Shown here piece by piece: positions 9,705-17,286 of a stretch of DNA of 45,277 nucleotides. The position numbers were made by a program, and so were the translations under genes. The stretch is taken from assembly GCA_003170825.1 (NCBI GenBank), contig PMYL01000041.1:1-45277 (forward strand), given 5' to 3'. The notes below the pieces were generated by a model. It was not told the DNA's origin, did not search any database, and worked only from the letters and a program-made list of their open reading frames with translations. The stretch comes from Acidobacteriaceae bacterium. GTDB lineage: Bacteria; Acidobacteriota; Terriglobia; Terriglobales; Acidobacteriaceae. Every line of letters starts with the position of its first letter. The first letter of the stretch is position 1.

Positions 9705-10793
9705 TCATTCGAGACCTTCCGATTCGGGCCAACCGAGCATGACGTTCAGATTTTGCACGGCTTGCGAGGACGCGCCCTTCAACAAGTTATCAAGACAACT
9801 GACGATGACGGCGCGGCGGCCGTCGGCGGCCAGTTGGAAGCCGATATCGGCATAGTTGGTGCGCACCGAGTATTGAATCTGCGGCAGCGTCTTGTCGTAG
9901 ATGCGGACCATTGGACTCGCTCGAAAGAACTCATGGTAGACGCGGGAGACGGTTGCCGCCGTCTTCGTTTCGCGGAAGCGGACGTAGAGGGTGGAAAGCA
10001 TGCCGCGGGGAATGGGCAGCAGATGGGGCGTGAAGACGATCTGGCTTGCATCGACGCCGATCTGCTCCAGCAGCTCGCCGGTGTGGCGATGCGTGAAGGC
10101 TCCATACGCAGAGAGATTGTCGGCCGCGGACATGAAATGCGTCTTGGCGGTGGGCGCCTTGCCAGCGCCGCTCACGCCGCTCTTGGCGTCGGCGACAATG
10201 CCAATGTCGAGATCGACGAGTCCGGCGGCCACCAGCGGCTTGAGGGCGAGGATGATGGAGGTTGCATAGCAGCCGGGGTTGGCGACGAGGCGCGCGCCGG
10301 CAATCCGAGCGCGATGCAGCTCGGGCAGGCCGTAGACGGCCAGGGCCTGGGTTGCCGCAGCCTGAGCCTTGATTGCCGCCGGCTGATCGGGGCCTTCATC
10401 GGCGAAGGCATAGACAGCGCGGTTGGCCGCTTCAGTGAGCCGCCACGCGCCGCTCAGGTCAATCACGCGCAGACCGCGCGCCAGCGCCTCGGGCACCCAC
10501 TCGCGGGACTGCTCGTGGGGAGTGGCGAGGAACAGGACTTCAACGCCGCGGCTCAAGAGCAGTTCCCAGGAAAAGGGTTCCAGCCTGAGGTTGCCGCTGG
10601 CGCTGCCGCTGGCCAGTTGCGGATGGATTTCGGCGAGGGGAATGCCACCGCGCGCCTCGTCTTTCGAGTCCATACGGCCGGCAAAGACCGGCGGCATGGC
10701 CTTGAGGCGGGGATGGCGCAGGAGCAGCCTGGCTAACTCGGCGCCCGCGTACCCTGTAACTCCTACAATCGCAGTTTGTATCGTGTCGGTCAT
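9705..10793 (-). CDS. argC: N-acetyl-gamma-glutamyl-phosphate reductase
   Basis: NADPH-dependent reduction of acetylglutamyl phosphate to the semialdehyde. The ATG at 10793 gives 362 residues beginning MTDTIQTAIVGVTGYAGAE, with the Rossmann loop GVTGYAGAE at 11-19 and catalytic Cys175 in NPGCYATS. The frame stays open further upstream to 10904, but that extension would lie inside argR and is Arg-rich nonsense, so it is rejected. The ATG overlaps the argR stop (ATGA), showing translational coupling. Confidence 0.94.
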   Translation of the reverse strand: MTDTIQTAIVGVTGYAGAELARLLLRHPRLKAMPPVFAGRMDSKDEARGGIPLAEIHPQLASGSASGNLRLEPFSWELLLSRGVEVLFLATPHEQSREWVPEALARGLRVIDLSGAWRLTEAANRAVYAFADEGPDQPAAIKAQAAATQALAVYGLPELHRARIAGARLVANPGCYATSIILALKPLVAAGLVDLDIGIVADAKSGVSGAGKAPTAKTHFMSAADNLSAYGAFTHRHTGELLEQIGVDASQIVFTPHLLPIPRGMLSTLYVRFRETKTAATVSRVYHEFFRASPMVRIYDKTLPQIQYSVRTNYADIGFQLAADGRRAVIVSCLDNLLKGASSQAVQNLNVMLGWPESEGLE

Positions 10794-11251
10794 GACTCCA
10801 AAATCGTCCTCAGCCGGGCTTCCACTTCGCCTGCCCTGCGCGGGTCCGCGCAGATCACCAGCACGGTGTCGTCGCCGGCGACGGTGCCCACTACATCCGG
10901 CCATCCCTCATGGTCCATGGCCGCGGCTACCGGCTGGGCTCCGCCCATCACCGTGCCGATGACTACCTGATTCATAGCCTGCCGCACGCGCATGCCAAAG
11001 CTCTCCATCACCTCCGCCACGGAGGGCGGGCCGTCGTCTTCCACCGCCGTGGCGGCCCCGTTGCCGTTGCCGTTGGGCAGGGAATAGCCGCCGGGGCCTT
11101 TGGAGAGACGCAGTTCGTGAATATCCCTCGAAAGCGTCGCCTGGGTTACCTCGAAGCCGCGGCGTCGCAGCTTGCGGCGCAGCTCGTCCTGGTTAGACAC
11201 CAGAGAGCCGGCCACCAGATCCCGTATCGCGTTGTGTCTTTGAAACTTCAT
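10790..11251 (-). CDS. argR: Arginine repressor ArgR
   Basis: Arginine-sensing transcription factor, 153 residues from the ATG at 11251, the usual ArgR length (about 150). The N-terminal winged helix has VTQATLSRDIHEL at 35-47, including the SRD DNA-contact motif. The C-terminal oligomerisation domain has GTVAGDDT, the arginine-binding segment. A longer open frame to 11350 is rejected because it would start inside the ARG-box pair and promoter. A Gly/Asn-rich linker (PNGNGNGAA) joins the domains. As first gene of the operon it presumably represses its own transcription and that of argCBDFGH. Confidence 0.93.
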   Translation of the reverse strand: MKFQRHNAIRDLVAGSLVSNQDELRRKLRRRGFEVTQATLSRDIHELRLSKGPGGYSLPNGNGNGAATAVEDDGPPSVAEVMESFGMRVRQAMNQVVIGTVMGGAQPVAAAMDHEGWPDVVGTVAGDDTVLVICADPRRAGEVEARLRTILES

Positions 11252-11323
11252 CGCCGTTTGTTGACTTGCCGGTCTCCGTCCGCGGGTAAACAAGAAAGCG
11301 CGGCTCGCAGTGAGGCGGACGTG

Positions 11324-11361
11324 CTTGTATAAATATACATCGGTCTGCATAAGTATGCAAT
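11324..11361 (-). promoter_or_regulatory. Tandem ARG-box operator over the argR promoter
   Basis: Two palindromes with perfect arms lie 20 bp apart centre to centre: TGTATA-AA-TATACA at 11326-11339 and TGCATA-AG-TATGCA at 11346-11359. Extended to the 18-bp ARG-box length they are separated by 2 bp, as described for E. coli argR. Read on the minus strand, TTGCAT (11355-11360), a 17-bp spacer and TATATT (11332-11337) form a sigma70-like promoter lying within the boxes. Binding would therefore occlude RNA polymerase. The positions are seen; ArgR binding is inferred. Confidence 0.75.
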
Positions 11362-11560
11362 GCCGATCTCGAAATTCACAAAAAATGAGGAATGAACGCC
11401 GATTTGCGCTCCAGAGAGCCCCTTTGCCAGAGTTCGGATCGATGGCGGAATTGGGCAGTGGGTCAGTCTCAATTCTTTGAATTTGCCGATCCTTCCGATA
11501 GTCGAACCACGGCTCCCGTAGTCCCCTCTGTGGGGGACGCTCTATTTCTTAGCCGGCCAG

Positions 11561-12208
11561 CTATTTGCAACACTTCGCGGGAGTTTCCACTTGCTCGTCT
11601 TCCTCGGCTTCAGCAACGCTCCGACGGAGGCGAACACGGATAACTGTTTTGAGCACTTGGATCACCACCAGAGGAATATTGACAGAGAGGCCGGCGTAGT
11701 CGATGGGGTGGAGCGGCCATCGCACGATCCCGAAAGCTAGCAAGAGGCAAACAAAGATTGGCGGCGAGAACCATTCACCCCACCAGGAGAGATGATCGTC
11801 CCGGCCAGCCGAGTACGATTCATAAGTCCAAAATCCGGAAATGCCAACAATCTTTTCAACGCGGGGCCGGAGTTGGCGTTGAACGTAGAAAATAGCGCGA
11901 TATTGTTCCTCGATTGTCTGAAACCACATGAGAATCACCAGTTGCGAGCCGACGCCTAGGCTCCACAAAAGCGCAATGTGATCCGGAAAAGAATTCCAGA
12001 AAGCGGCAATGACAGTAAGGAAGGTAGCGAGCACTGCCCAGATGGGCACCATAAGCGTCAGCCAAGACGTGCAGCGGCTGGTCAGCGCTTCGTACTCTGC
12101 CAAGTGCACATCGAGAGCGCCGGAAGCGCGCCGCCTGGTGCGCGAATCGCCCACTGCGCAGCGGGCGCTGAACCCGAAGTGAGGTAGTCTTTTCTCCTGA
12201 CGGTTCAT
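11561..12208 (-). CDS. Uncharacterised membrane protein
   Basis: Not recognised. The ATG at 12208 gives 215 residues. After a basic N-terminal segment come two adjacent hydrophobic stretches (MVPIWAVLATFLTVIAAFW and IALLWSLGVGSQLVILMWF), a charged central part with EEQYRAIFYVQRQLRP, a WTYE/WWGEWF stretch, and two more hydrophobic stretches, giving about four membrane spans with a Lys/Arg/Glu-rich C-terminal tail. A perfect TATAAT at 12218-12223 (minus strand) ends 9 nt before the ATG and no SD is visible, so a near-leaderless mRNA is possible. It is followed by the arg promoter region and is not part of the arg operon. Confidence 0.7.
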   Translation of the reverse strand: MNRQEKRLPHFGFSARCAVGDSRTRRRASGALDVHLAEYEALTSRCTSWLTLMVPIWAVLATFLTVIAAFWNSFPDHIALLWSLGVGSQLVILMWFQTIEEQYRAIFYVQRQLRPRVEKIVGISGFWTYESYSAGRDDHLSWWGEWFSPPIFVCLLLAFGIVRWPLHPIDYAGLSVNIPLVVIQVLKTVIRVRLRRSVAEAEEDEQVETPAKCCK

Positions 12209-12466
12209 TGACTGCCGATTATAGACGCAAGGGCCTGAATCGGCTAGCAAAACACTGCGATTCGAGCTGATCCACTACTCGGGATTGTGGCGATAGCGCC
12301 GAACGGATGCAAGCGGCATATCGGCGATTTTTGCCGCGTTTCTGTTGCCGCCTGTGAATACAGGAATTAGATGATAGTGGTGGGATGTGGCGGGTGGCGG
12401 CGGGAAACGGCAGGACTGACGCGGGTCAAACGCACTTTTCCACAACGCACCGATAAAAATCAAATA

Positions 12467-12485
12467 CAGCCGTTCGATGATAGTG
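12467..12485 (-). repeat. 19-bp repeat, inverted copy
   Basis: CAGCCGTTCGATGATAGTG is the reverse complement, with one mismatch, of the direct copies at 12929-12947 and 12952-12970. The match extends by two bases on one side. A shorter fragment, GATGATAGTG, also occurs at 12370-12379. Confidence 0.75.
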
Positions 12486-12529
12486 ATTCAGGGAAAATGG
12501 CGGTTGGTGACCCGTAAGTTGTTGATTCT

Positions 12530-12784
12530 TTGTATGAAGATGTTTACTCTACAGTAACGACCAAAATCGGGCTGAAAAACCGAAATGTGGAAAACTCACG
12601 ACCGCCGTATCTAGCGCGGGTGAAATCTACTTTCGAGCCCCCAAAACAGCACCAAAAAAACGCCCAAAAACTGTCCAGCCACCAAATCTATGAGAAATTG
12701 CAGAAAATAATCAACGAGGGGCGCTTTTCTGGCTTCAAATTTTCATTCGACGGCACGGAGGTGCTGGCAACACCGCCGAGTTAA
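12530..12784 (+). CDS. Doubtful small ORF between inverted repeats
   Basis: An 84-codon frame opening with TTG and without an SD. The product is basic and Lys/Gln-rich in the middle and ends with a plausible folded-looking segment (HQIYEKLQKIINEGRFSGF). No family is recognised. It is placed between the inverted and direct 19-bp repeats, which might make it cargo of a small element. Coding status is uncertain: AT-rich non-coding DNA could give such a frame by chance. Confidence 0.22.
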   Translation: MYEDVYSTVTTKIGLKNRNVENSRPPYLARVKSTFEPPKQHQKNAQKLSSHQIYEKLQKIINEGRFSGFKFSFDGTEVLATPPS

Positions 12785-12928
12785 ACGGTTAGTAACACTT
12801 GTTTTGTAAGCTGTTTATGAACTTTTAATGAGCGCGTTTTGTGTCTATTAGCACGTTATATGCCAAACGCACTCTCCGGAGCATATGAAAACCATATTTC
12901 GGCGGTTTTGGGTGCCTTCGGTGCCGAC

Positions 12929-12970
12929 CACTATCATCAAACGGCTGTATTCACTATCATCAAACGGCTG
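12929..12970 (+). repeat. Tandem pair of 19-bp direct repeats
   Basis: CACTATCATCAAACGGCTG occurs at 12929-12947 and again at 12952-12970, identical, start-to-start 23 bp. An inverted copy lies about 460 bp to the left. The arrangement could be an iteron-like protein-binding site or the end of a small element. Confidence 0.8.
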
Positions 12971-13066
12971 CAGCTACACCGCCCCCCTCCCGCACCACGG
13001 CTCCGCGCTGATACACTCCCGGAATGGCCGCGGTTCGGGATTGTCCGCGTCCCCTAATCGGATCAA

Positions 13067-14872
13067 ATGACACCTATCGGTTCGCTTACTACCATCAACG
13101 ACCTCTTTCGCCGCGTAGCCGCGGCAGCCAACCCGCGCGCCGTGCTGTGGCAGGACGAGTTTGGGCAATGGCAACCCATTTCCTCCGACCAGATCTATCA
13201 GCGGGCGAGGGCTCTGGCCGAAGCCTTTCTCAGCTGGGGCGCGCAAAAAGGCGACCGCATCGCCTTGATCAGCGAGAACCGCTGGGAGTGGGCCGTCACC
13301 GACTTCGCCACGCTGGCCATCGGCGCCGTGGATGTGCCTATCTATCCCACGCTGACCGGCGAGCAGGTTGCGGCGCTGGTGGCCGACGCCGGCTGCCGGA
13401 TCGCCGTGGTCTCCACCCGGCAGCAGTTCGACAAGCTGAACGCGGTCCGCGGCCAGACGCAACTGGAACGGATCCTGATCATGGATTCCGCCGCTCTGCC
13501 CGAGGGCGCGATCGCCTTCAGCGCGGTGATGGCGGGAGCCGATGACCGCGGCAGCGAGCACGACCCGGTCTTTGACGCACTGGTCCGCGCCGTGGAGCCC
13601 AAGGACCTGGCCACGCTGATTTACACCTCCGGGACCACCGGCGAACCTAAGGGCGTGGCGCTGACCCACGCCAACATGGCCGCGAACCAGAACTACGCCC
13701 CCGTGGATTTCAACTTTACCCCCGCGGACGCCCTCATCTCCTTCCTGCCTCTGTCGCACGTTACGGCTCGCGCGCTGGACTACATCATGTACACGTTCGG
13801 GGTGCAGGTGGCGTATTGCTCGCAGTTCGACAAACTGCCGCAGGCCATGCGCGAGATCAGGCCCACGGTATTCGTGGGGGTGCCGCGCGTATTCGAGAAG
13901 ATTCGCCAGGAGGTGGAGCGCCGTGCCGCGCTCTCGCCGGTGAAGAAACGCCTGCTCGTCTGGGCGGTGGGGGTGGGCGCAAGCCATCGCGACACGGTCT
14001 ATGACGGCCGCCGGCCCTCTTCGCTCATGTGGAAGCTGGCCGACAAGCTGGTCTATTCCAAGGTGCGCGAGGCCTTCGGCGGCCGGGTGAGGATCTTTGT
14101 TCCAGGCGGCGCGCCGTTGGGGCTAGACACCGCCAAATGGTTCGCCTCGGTGGGGATTGCCCTTTGGGAGGGTTATGGGCTGACCGAGACCTCGCCGGTG
14201 ATCGCCCTCAACACACCGCTGATCCACCGCATGGGCGCCGCGGGCATGCCCTTGTCCAATCTGGAGCTGAAGCTGGCCGCGGATGGGGAGTTGCTGGTCC
14301 GCGGGCCGTCGGTCTTTGCCGGCTACTGGCACAAGGCGGCCGCCAATGCCGAGTGTTTCGACGAAGAGGGATATTTCCGCACCGGCGACATTGGCCATCT
14401 GGACGCGGATGGGTTCCTTTTCATCACCGACCGCAAAAAGGAATTGCTGAAGACCTCGGGCGGCAAGATGGTGGCGCCCCAGCCCATTGAAAGCAAGCTC
14501 AAGACCAGCCTGCTGGTGGCGCAGGTTGCGCTGGTGGGCGATAGGCACAAGTTCATCTCCGCGCTGCTCTCGCCCAACTTTGCTGCGCTGGAGGATTGGG
14601 CCCGGCATCACGGGATCGAGGCCAAATCCCGCGCCGAGTTGGTGGCCGACAGCCGCGTGCTTGCGCTCTATGACGAGATTGTCCACGAGGTGAACGGCAG
14701 CCTGGCCAACTTTGAGACCGTGAAGCGCTTCCGCGTGGTGGCCGAGGAGTGGTCGATCGAGACGGGCGAGCTGACGCCCTCGATGAAGCTCAAGCGCCGC
14801 GTGATTACGGCTCAATACGCGGGGGTGATTGCCGAACTTTACGCCGACGAAGCAACCTCGCGAGGCGAATAG
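13067..14872 (+). CDS. AMP-forming long-chain acyl-CoA ligase
   Basis: A 601-residue member of the ANL superfamily, of the FadD15/long-chain fatty acid-CoA ligase type. It activates a fatty acid with ATP to acyl-AMP and then acyl-CoA. Motifs: YTSGTTGEPKG (P-loop A3, near residue 186), EGYGLTETSP (A5, near 367), YFRTGDIGHLDADGF (A7, near 437) and DRKKELLKTSGGK (A8 hinge). The exact chain length preference cannot be read from sequence. No neighbouring beta-oxidation genes are present. Its 3' end overlaps the convergent membrane protein gene by 68 bp. Confidence 0.9.
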   Translation: MTPIGSLTTINDLFRRVAAAANPRAVLWQDEFGQWQPISSDQIYQRARALAEAFLSWGAQKGDRIALISENRWEWAVTDFATLAIGAVDVPIYPTLTGEQVAALVADAGCRIAVVSTRQQFDKLNAVRGQTQLERILIMDSAALPEGAIAFSAVMAGADDRGSEHDPVFDALVRAVEPKDLATLIYTSGTTGEPKGVALTHANMAANQNYAPVDFNFTPADALISFLPLSHVTARALDYIMYTFGVQVAYCSQFDKLPQAMREIRPTVFVGVPRVFEKIRQEVERRAALSPVKKRLLVWAVGVGASHRDTVYDGRRPSSLMWKLADKLVYSKVREAFGGRVRIFVPGGAPLGLDTAKWFASVGIALWEGYGLTETSPVIALNTPLIHRMGAAGMPLSNLELKLAADGELLVRGPSVFAGYWHKAAANAECFDEEGYFRTGDIGHLDADGFLFITDRKKELLKTSGGKMVAPQPIESKLKTSLLVAQVALVGDRHKFISALLSPNFAALEDWARHHGIEAKSRAELVADSRVLALYDEIVHEVNGSLANFETVKRFRVVAEEWSIETGELTPSMKLKRRVITAQYAGVIAELYADEATSRGE

Positions 14873-15458
14873 GCGAATTCAGCCGCCCGATTTCTTTGCC
14901 CAGGCCCCACATTCGCTGCAGCCCGCGGAAGAACGGCGCGCCCCAGGCGCCCACGCCCAGCAGCGCACCGAAGAAGATGATCGCGTCGATGTTGAGCCGC
15001 CCGGCGCTCGACCAGTAAGAATCCGGTTCCAGGTCCAGCCAAATCGAAAACTCGTCCAGGGTCAGCGCCGCGCCCACTCCGAAGCCGACCGACATCAGCC
15101 GGCTGAAGAAGATGGAAAGCGGCGAGTGGGAGCGTCCCAGGTCCAGCAGCCAGCCGTAGCCCACCAGCAGCAGAATCAGAATCCCCCAGACCAGGTGATG
15201 AATGTGGTGGCCATGCATCACCACCCACTGGAAGTGTCCCTCATGATTCACGATGCGGTGGACCAAGATTCGGACCCCCGCAAACGTGAGCAGGAAGGAG
15301 ACCGAGGCGATGAACATGCGCCGCCGCGGCCGGTCGGGGATGGAGGCGCGCACCAGGATGCCCAGCCGGGTCAACTGCAGCAGCACCAGCAAGACGACGA
15401 CTACGAGGCCGGCAAAGGCCAGCAGCAACAGGGCTCCGGTTCCGGGCATATGGGGCAT
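14805..15458 (-). CDS. Uncharacterised polytopic membrane protein with His-rich motif
   Basis: 217 residues, not assigned to a characterised family. The N-terminal half has hydrophobic segments (ALLLLAFAGLVVVVLLVLLQL; FIASVSFLLTFAGVRILV), then the His cluster MHGHHIHHLVWGILILLLVGYG, then further hydrophobic segments (LMSVGFGVGAALTLDEFSIWLDLE; IIFFGALLGVGAWG), ending in a very basic tail. The clustered histidines near the membrane face, plus conserved-looking Asp/Glu, suggest metal binding, but this is inference. The start could also be the internal Met at codon 4. The last 68 bp lie antisense to the acyl-CoA ligase 3' end. Confidence 0.7.
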   Translation of the reverse strand: MPHMPGTGALLLLAFAGLVVVVLLVLLQLTRLGILVRASIPDRPRRRMFIASVSFLLTFAGVRILVHRIVNHEGHFQWVVMHGHHIHHLVWGILILLLVGYGWLLDLGRSHSPLSIFFSRLMSVGFGVGAALTLDEFSIWLDLEPDSYWSSAGRLNIDAIIFFGALLGVGAWGAPFFRGLQRMWGLGKEIGRLNSPIRLARLLRRRKVRQSPPRIEP

Positions 15459-15678
15459 ATCTTATTGAACCATTGCCGCGCTGAGTTCCCAAGAAGGAAA
15501 TGAAATTCAGTCAATCTTCGCGGATCGTGAGCGCTGTCACTATTTCGCTTTACAGCGGCGGGGTACACTGGGTAAGGCGTCGAGGCCGGGCAATTCGCCG
15601 TTCCGGACGCACAATTCTGGGACATGTTCCCGGCTCGGCTTACGCAGCCGCGCAAAATTCGATGAGGAGATTTTTACG

Positions 15679-16716
15679 ATGCGAGTTGCTTTGTTGACCG
15701 GCGGCGGCGACTGCCCCGGACTGAATGCGGTGATCTACGCGGCTGTGAAGAAGGGCATCAACCACTATGGCGATGAGTTCATCGGTTTTCTCAACGGCTG
15801 GCGCGGCGTGCTGGACAACAACTTTATTCCCCTCACGCTGGAAAGCACCGACGGCATCCAGTTGAAGGGCGGCACCATTCTGCACTCTTCGCGGACCAAC
15901 GTGAAGAAGGTTCCCGGCGGCATCGAGAAGGTCCAGGAGGTTCTGAAGGCCAACAAGATCGACGCGCTGATCGCCCTGGGCGGCGACGACACGCAGTCGG
16001 TGACGCTGTTCCTGAGCGAGCACGGCGTGCCCAGCGTGGGCGTGCCCAAGACCATCGACAACGACATCAGCGGCACCGACACCACGTTCGGGTTCGACAC
16101 CGCCGTCATGATCGCCACCGAGGCCATCGACCGCATCCACACCACCGCAGACTCGCACAACCGCGTGATCGTGGTGGAGGTGATGGGCCGCGATGCCGGC
16201 TGGATCGCCTATGCCTCCGGCGTGGCCGGCGGGGCGCACGTGATCCTGGTTCCCGAGAAGGAGATCGACATCGACCACGTCTGCGCGCTGCTCAAGTACA
16301 ACTACGACCACGGCAAGCACTATGGCGTGGTGGTGGTGGCCGAGGGCTGCCACTTGCCCGAAGTCGGCCAGGTGATCGACGAGTCGTCAAAGTTGGATTC
16401 CTTCGGCCATGCGCGGCTGTCCGGCATCGGCGAGGCTCTCTCCGAACTGATCGAGAAGAAGACCGGCTACGAGACCCGCTTCGTCAACTTGGGCCACACC
16501 CAGCGCGGCGGCGTTCCCACGGCCTATGACCGCCTGCTGGGCCAGCGCTACGGCTTGCACGCCATCGACATGGTTCACCAGAAGAAGTGGGGCCGGATCG
16601 CCGTGCTCAAGGGCCTCGACATCACCGACATCACCATCAAGGAAGCCATCGCCACCAATCGCCGCCTCGACCAGCGTTTCTTCGACGTGATCGCGGATTT
16701 GGAAGCAAAGGTCTAG
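15679..16716 (+). CDS. 6-phosphofructokinase, pyrophosphate-type active site
   Basis: A 345-residue PfkA-family enzyme phosphorylating fructose 6-phosphate. The donor-specificity positions read Asp104 in GGDDT (101-105) and Lys124 in PKTIDND (123-129). ATP enzymes normally have Gly at both; Asp plus Lys is the established pattern of PPi-dependent enzymes. The group III (mixed-substrate) signature MGRDAGW is present. A PPi enzyme would act reversibly in glycolysis and gluconeogenesis. A GAGGAGA ribosome site lies about 9 nt before the ATG. A strong terminator follows at 16739. Donor assignment is inference from residues. Confidence 0.9.
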   Translation: MRVALLTGGGDCPGLNAVIYAAVKKGINHYGDEFIGFLNGWRGVLDNNFIPLTLESTDGIQLKGGTILHSSRTNVKKVPGGIEKVQEVLKANKIDALIALGGDDTQSVTLFLSEHGVPSVGVPKTIDNDISGTDTTFGFDTAVMIATEAIDRIHTTADSHNRVIVVEVMGRDAGWIAYASGVAGGAHVILVPEKEIDIDHVCALLKYNYDHGKHYGVVVVAEGCHLPEVGQVIDESSKLDSFGHARLSGIGEALSELIEKKTGYETRFVNLGHTQRGGVPTAYDRLLGQRYGLHAIDMVHQKKWGRIAVLKGLDITDITIKEAIATNRRLDQRFFDVIADLEAKV

Positions 16717-16738
16717 GTTTCAGGCCATATCACGGCAG

Positions 16739-16775
16739 GCAAAAAGCCATCCTCATTGCGAGGGTGGCTTTTTGC
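16739..16775 (+). terminator. Strong intrinsic terminator after pfk
   Basis: A 16-bp stem, GCAAAAAGCCATCCTC paired with the complementary strand segment 16760-16775, with a single G-U wobble and a 5-nt loop. The stem ends in a T-run on both strands (A-run on the left arm), so it could work in both directions. It lies 22 bp after the phosphofructokinase stop. Confidence 0.9.
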
Positions 16776-16800
16776 TTTGCGCATGTTCTAGAGTGGGGCT

Positions 16801-17268
16801 GTGCATTATCGTCTCTACACGCCGGAGGACTTCGACGAGCTCTATGCGATCGAGGAGGACTGTTTCCGGTCGCCTTTTCGCTTCGGCCGAGGGGATATGC
16901 ACCAACTCATCCATCGTCCCGATGCGGCCACCTGGATTGCGGAGGAAGAGGGACAGATGTGCGGCTTTGCCATCGTCGAGTGGACGCGGGAGCCGGGCGG
17001 AGTGATTGCGTATATTCAAACCCTCGAAGTTGCCCCGGAACAGCGCGGGCATGGCGTAGGGGGCGAGCTGCTGCGCCTTATCGAGGGCTCCGCGCGGGCC
17101 GCTGGCGCTCAACTGATCTGGTTTCACGTGGATGCGGAGAACGCCGGCGCGATCCGCCTCTACGAGGGGCACGGCTACCTCTTCGAGGGCAGGGAAGAGA
17201 ACTACTACGCAAAGGGCCGCGCGGCGCTGATCTATGGAAAACCGCTGGAGTCCGGGACGGCGGATTGA
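16801..17268 (+). CDS. GNAT N-acetyltransferase (RimI-like)
   Basis: 155 residues from a GTG start. Seen: YIQTLEVAPEQRGHGVGGELL, with the Q/R-x-x-G-x-G acetyl-CoA loop, and the C-terminal NAGAIRLYEGHGYLFEGREENYY typical of RimI-type protein or small-molecule acetyltransferases. The substrate is not deducible. It follows the pfk terminator and is convergent with the esterase gene, so it is probably a single-gene unit. Confidence 0.82.
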   Translation: MHYRLYTPEDFDELYAIEEDCFRSPFRFGRGDMHQLIHRPDAATWIAEEEGQMCGFAIVEWTREPGGVIAYIQTLEVAPEQRGHGVGGELLRLIEGSARAAGAQLIWFHVDAENAGAIRLYEGHGYLFEGREENYYAKGRAALIYGKPLESGTAD

Positions 17269-17286
17269 AGGCTCTGCCCCAGGAAA

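Larger units (their letters stand above)
12209..13066. other. Long intergenic region with 19-bp repeats, no convincing gene
   Basis: About 860 bp between two divergently read genes. It is AT-richer than its surroundings and contains three copies of a 19-bp sequence (listed separately), one weak 84-codon ORF, and two oppositely oriented TTTTCCACA-type 9-mers at 12436-12444 and 12586-12594. No tRNA or recognisable riboswitch was found. It may be the remnant of a small mobile element. Confidence 0.5.

Noticed and set aside
11521..11538. GTCCCC...GGGGAC hairpin considered as a terminator for the 11561-12208 gene
   Set aside because: Short 6-bp stem and no T-tract in the direction of transcription.
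12436..12594. Two DnaA-box-like TTTTCCACA 9-mers in opposite orientation, as a possible replication origin
   Set aside because: Only two relaxed matches 150 bp apart, no cluster, no dnaA/dnaN/gidA nearby; chance in AT-richer DNA is likely.
12839..13057. 72-codon plus-strand ORF upstream of the acyl-CoA ligase
   Set aside because: Runs through the 19-bp repeats, low-quality sequence, no SD, no domain.
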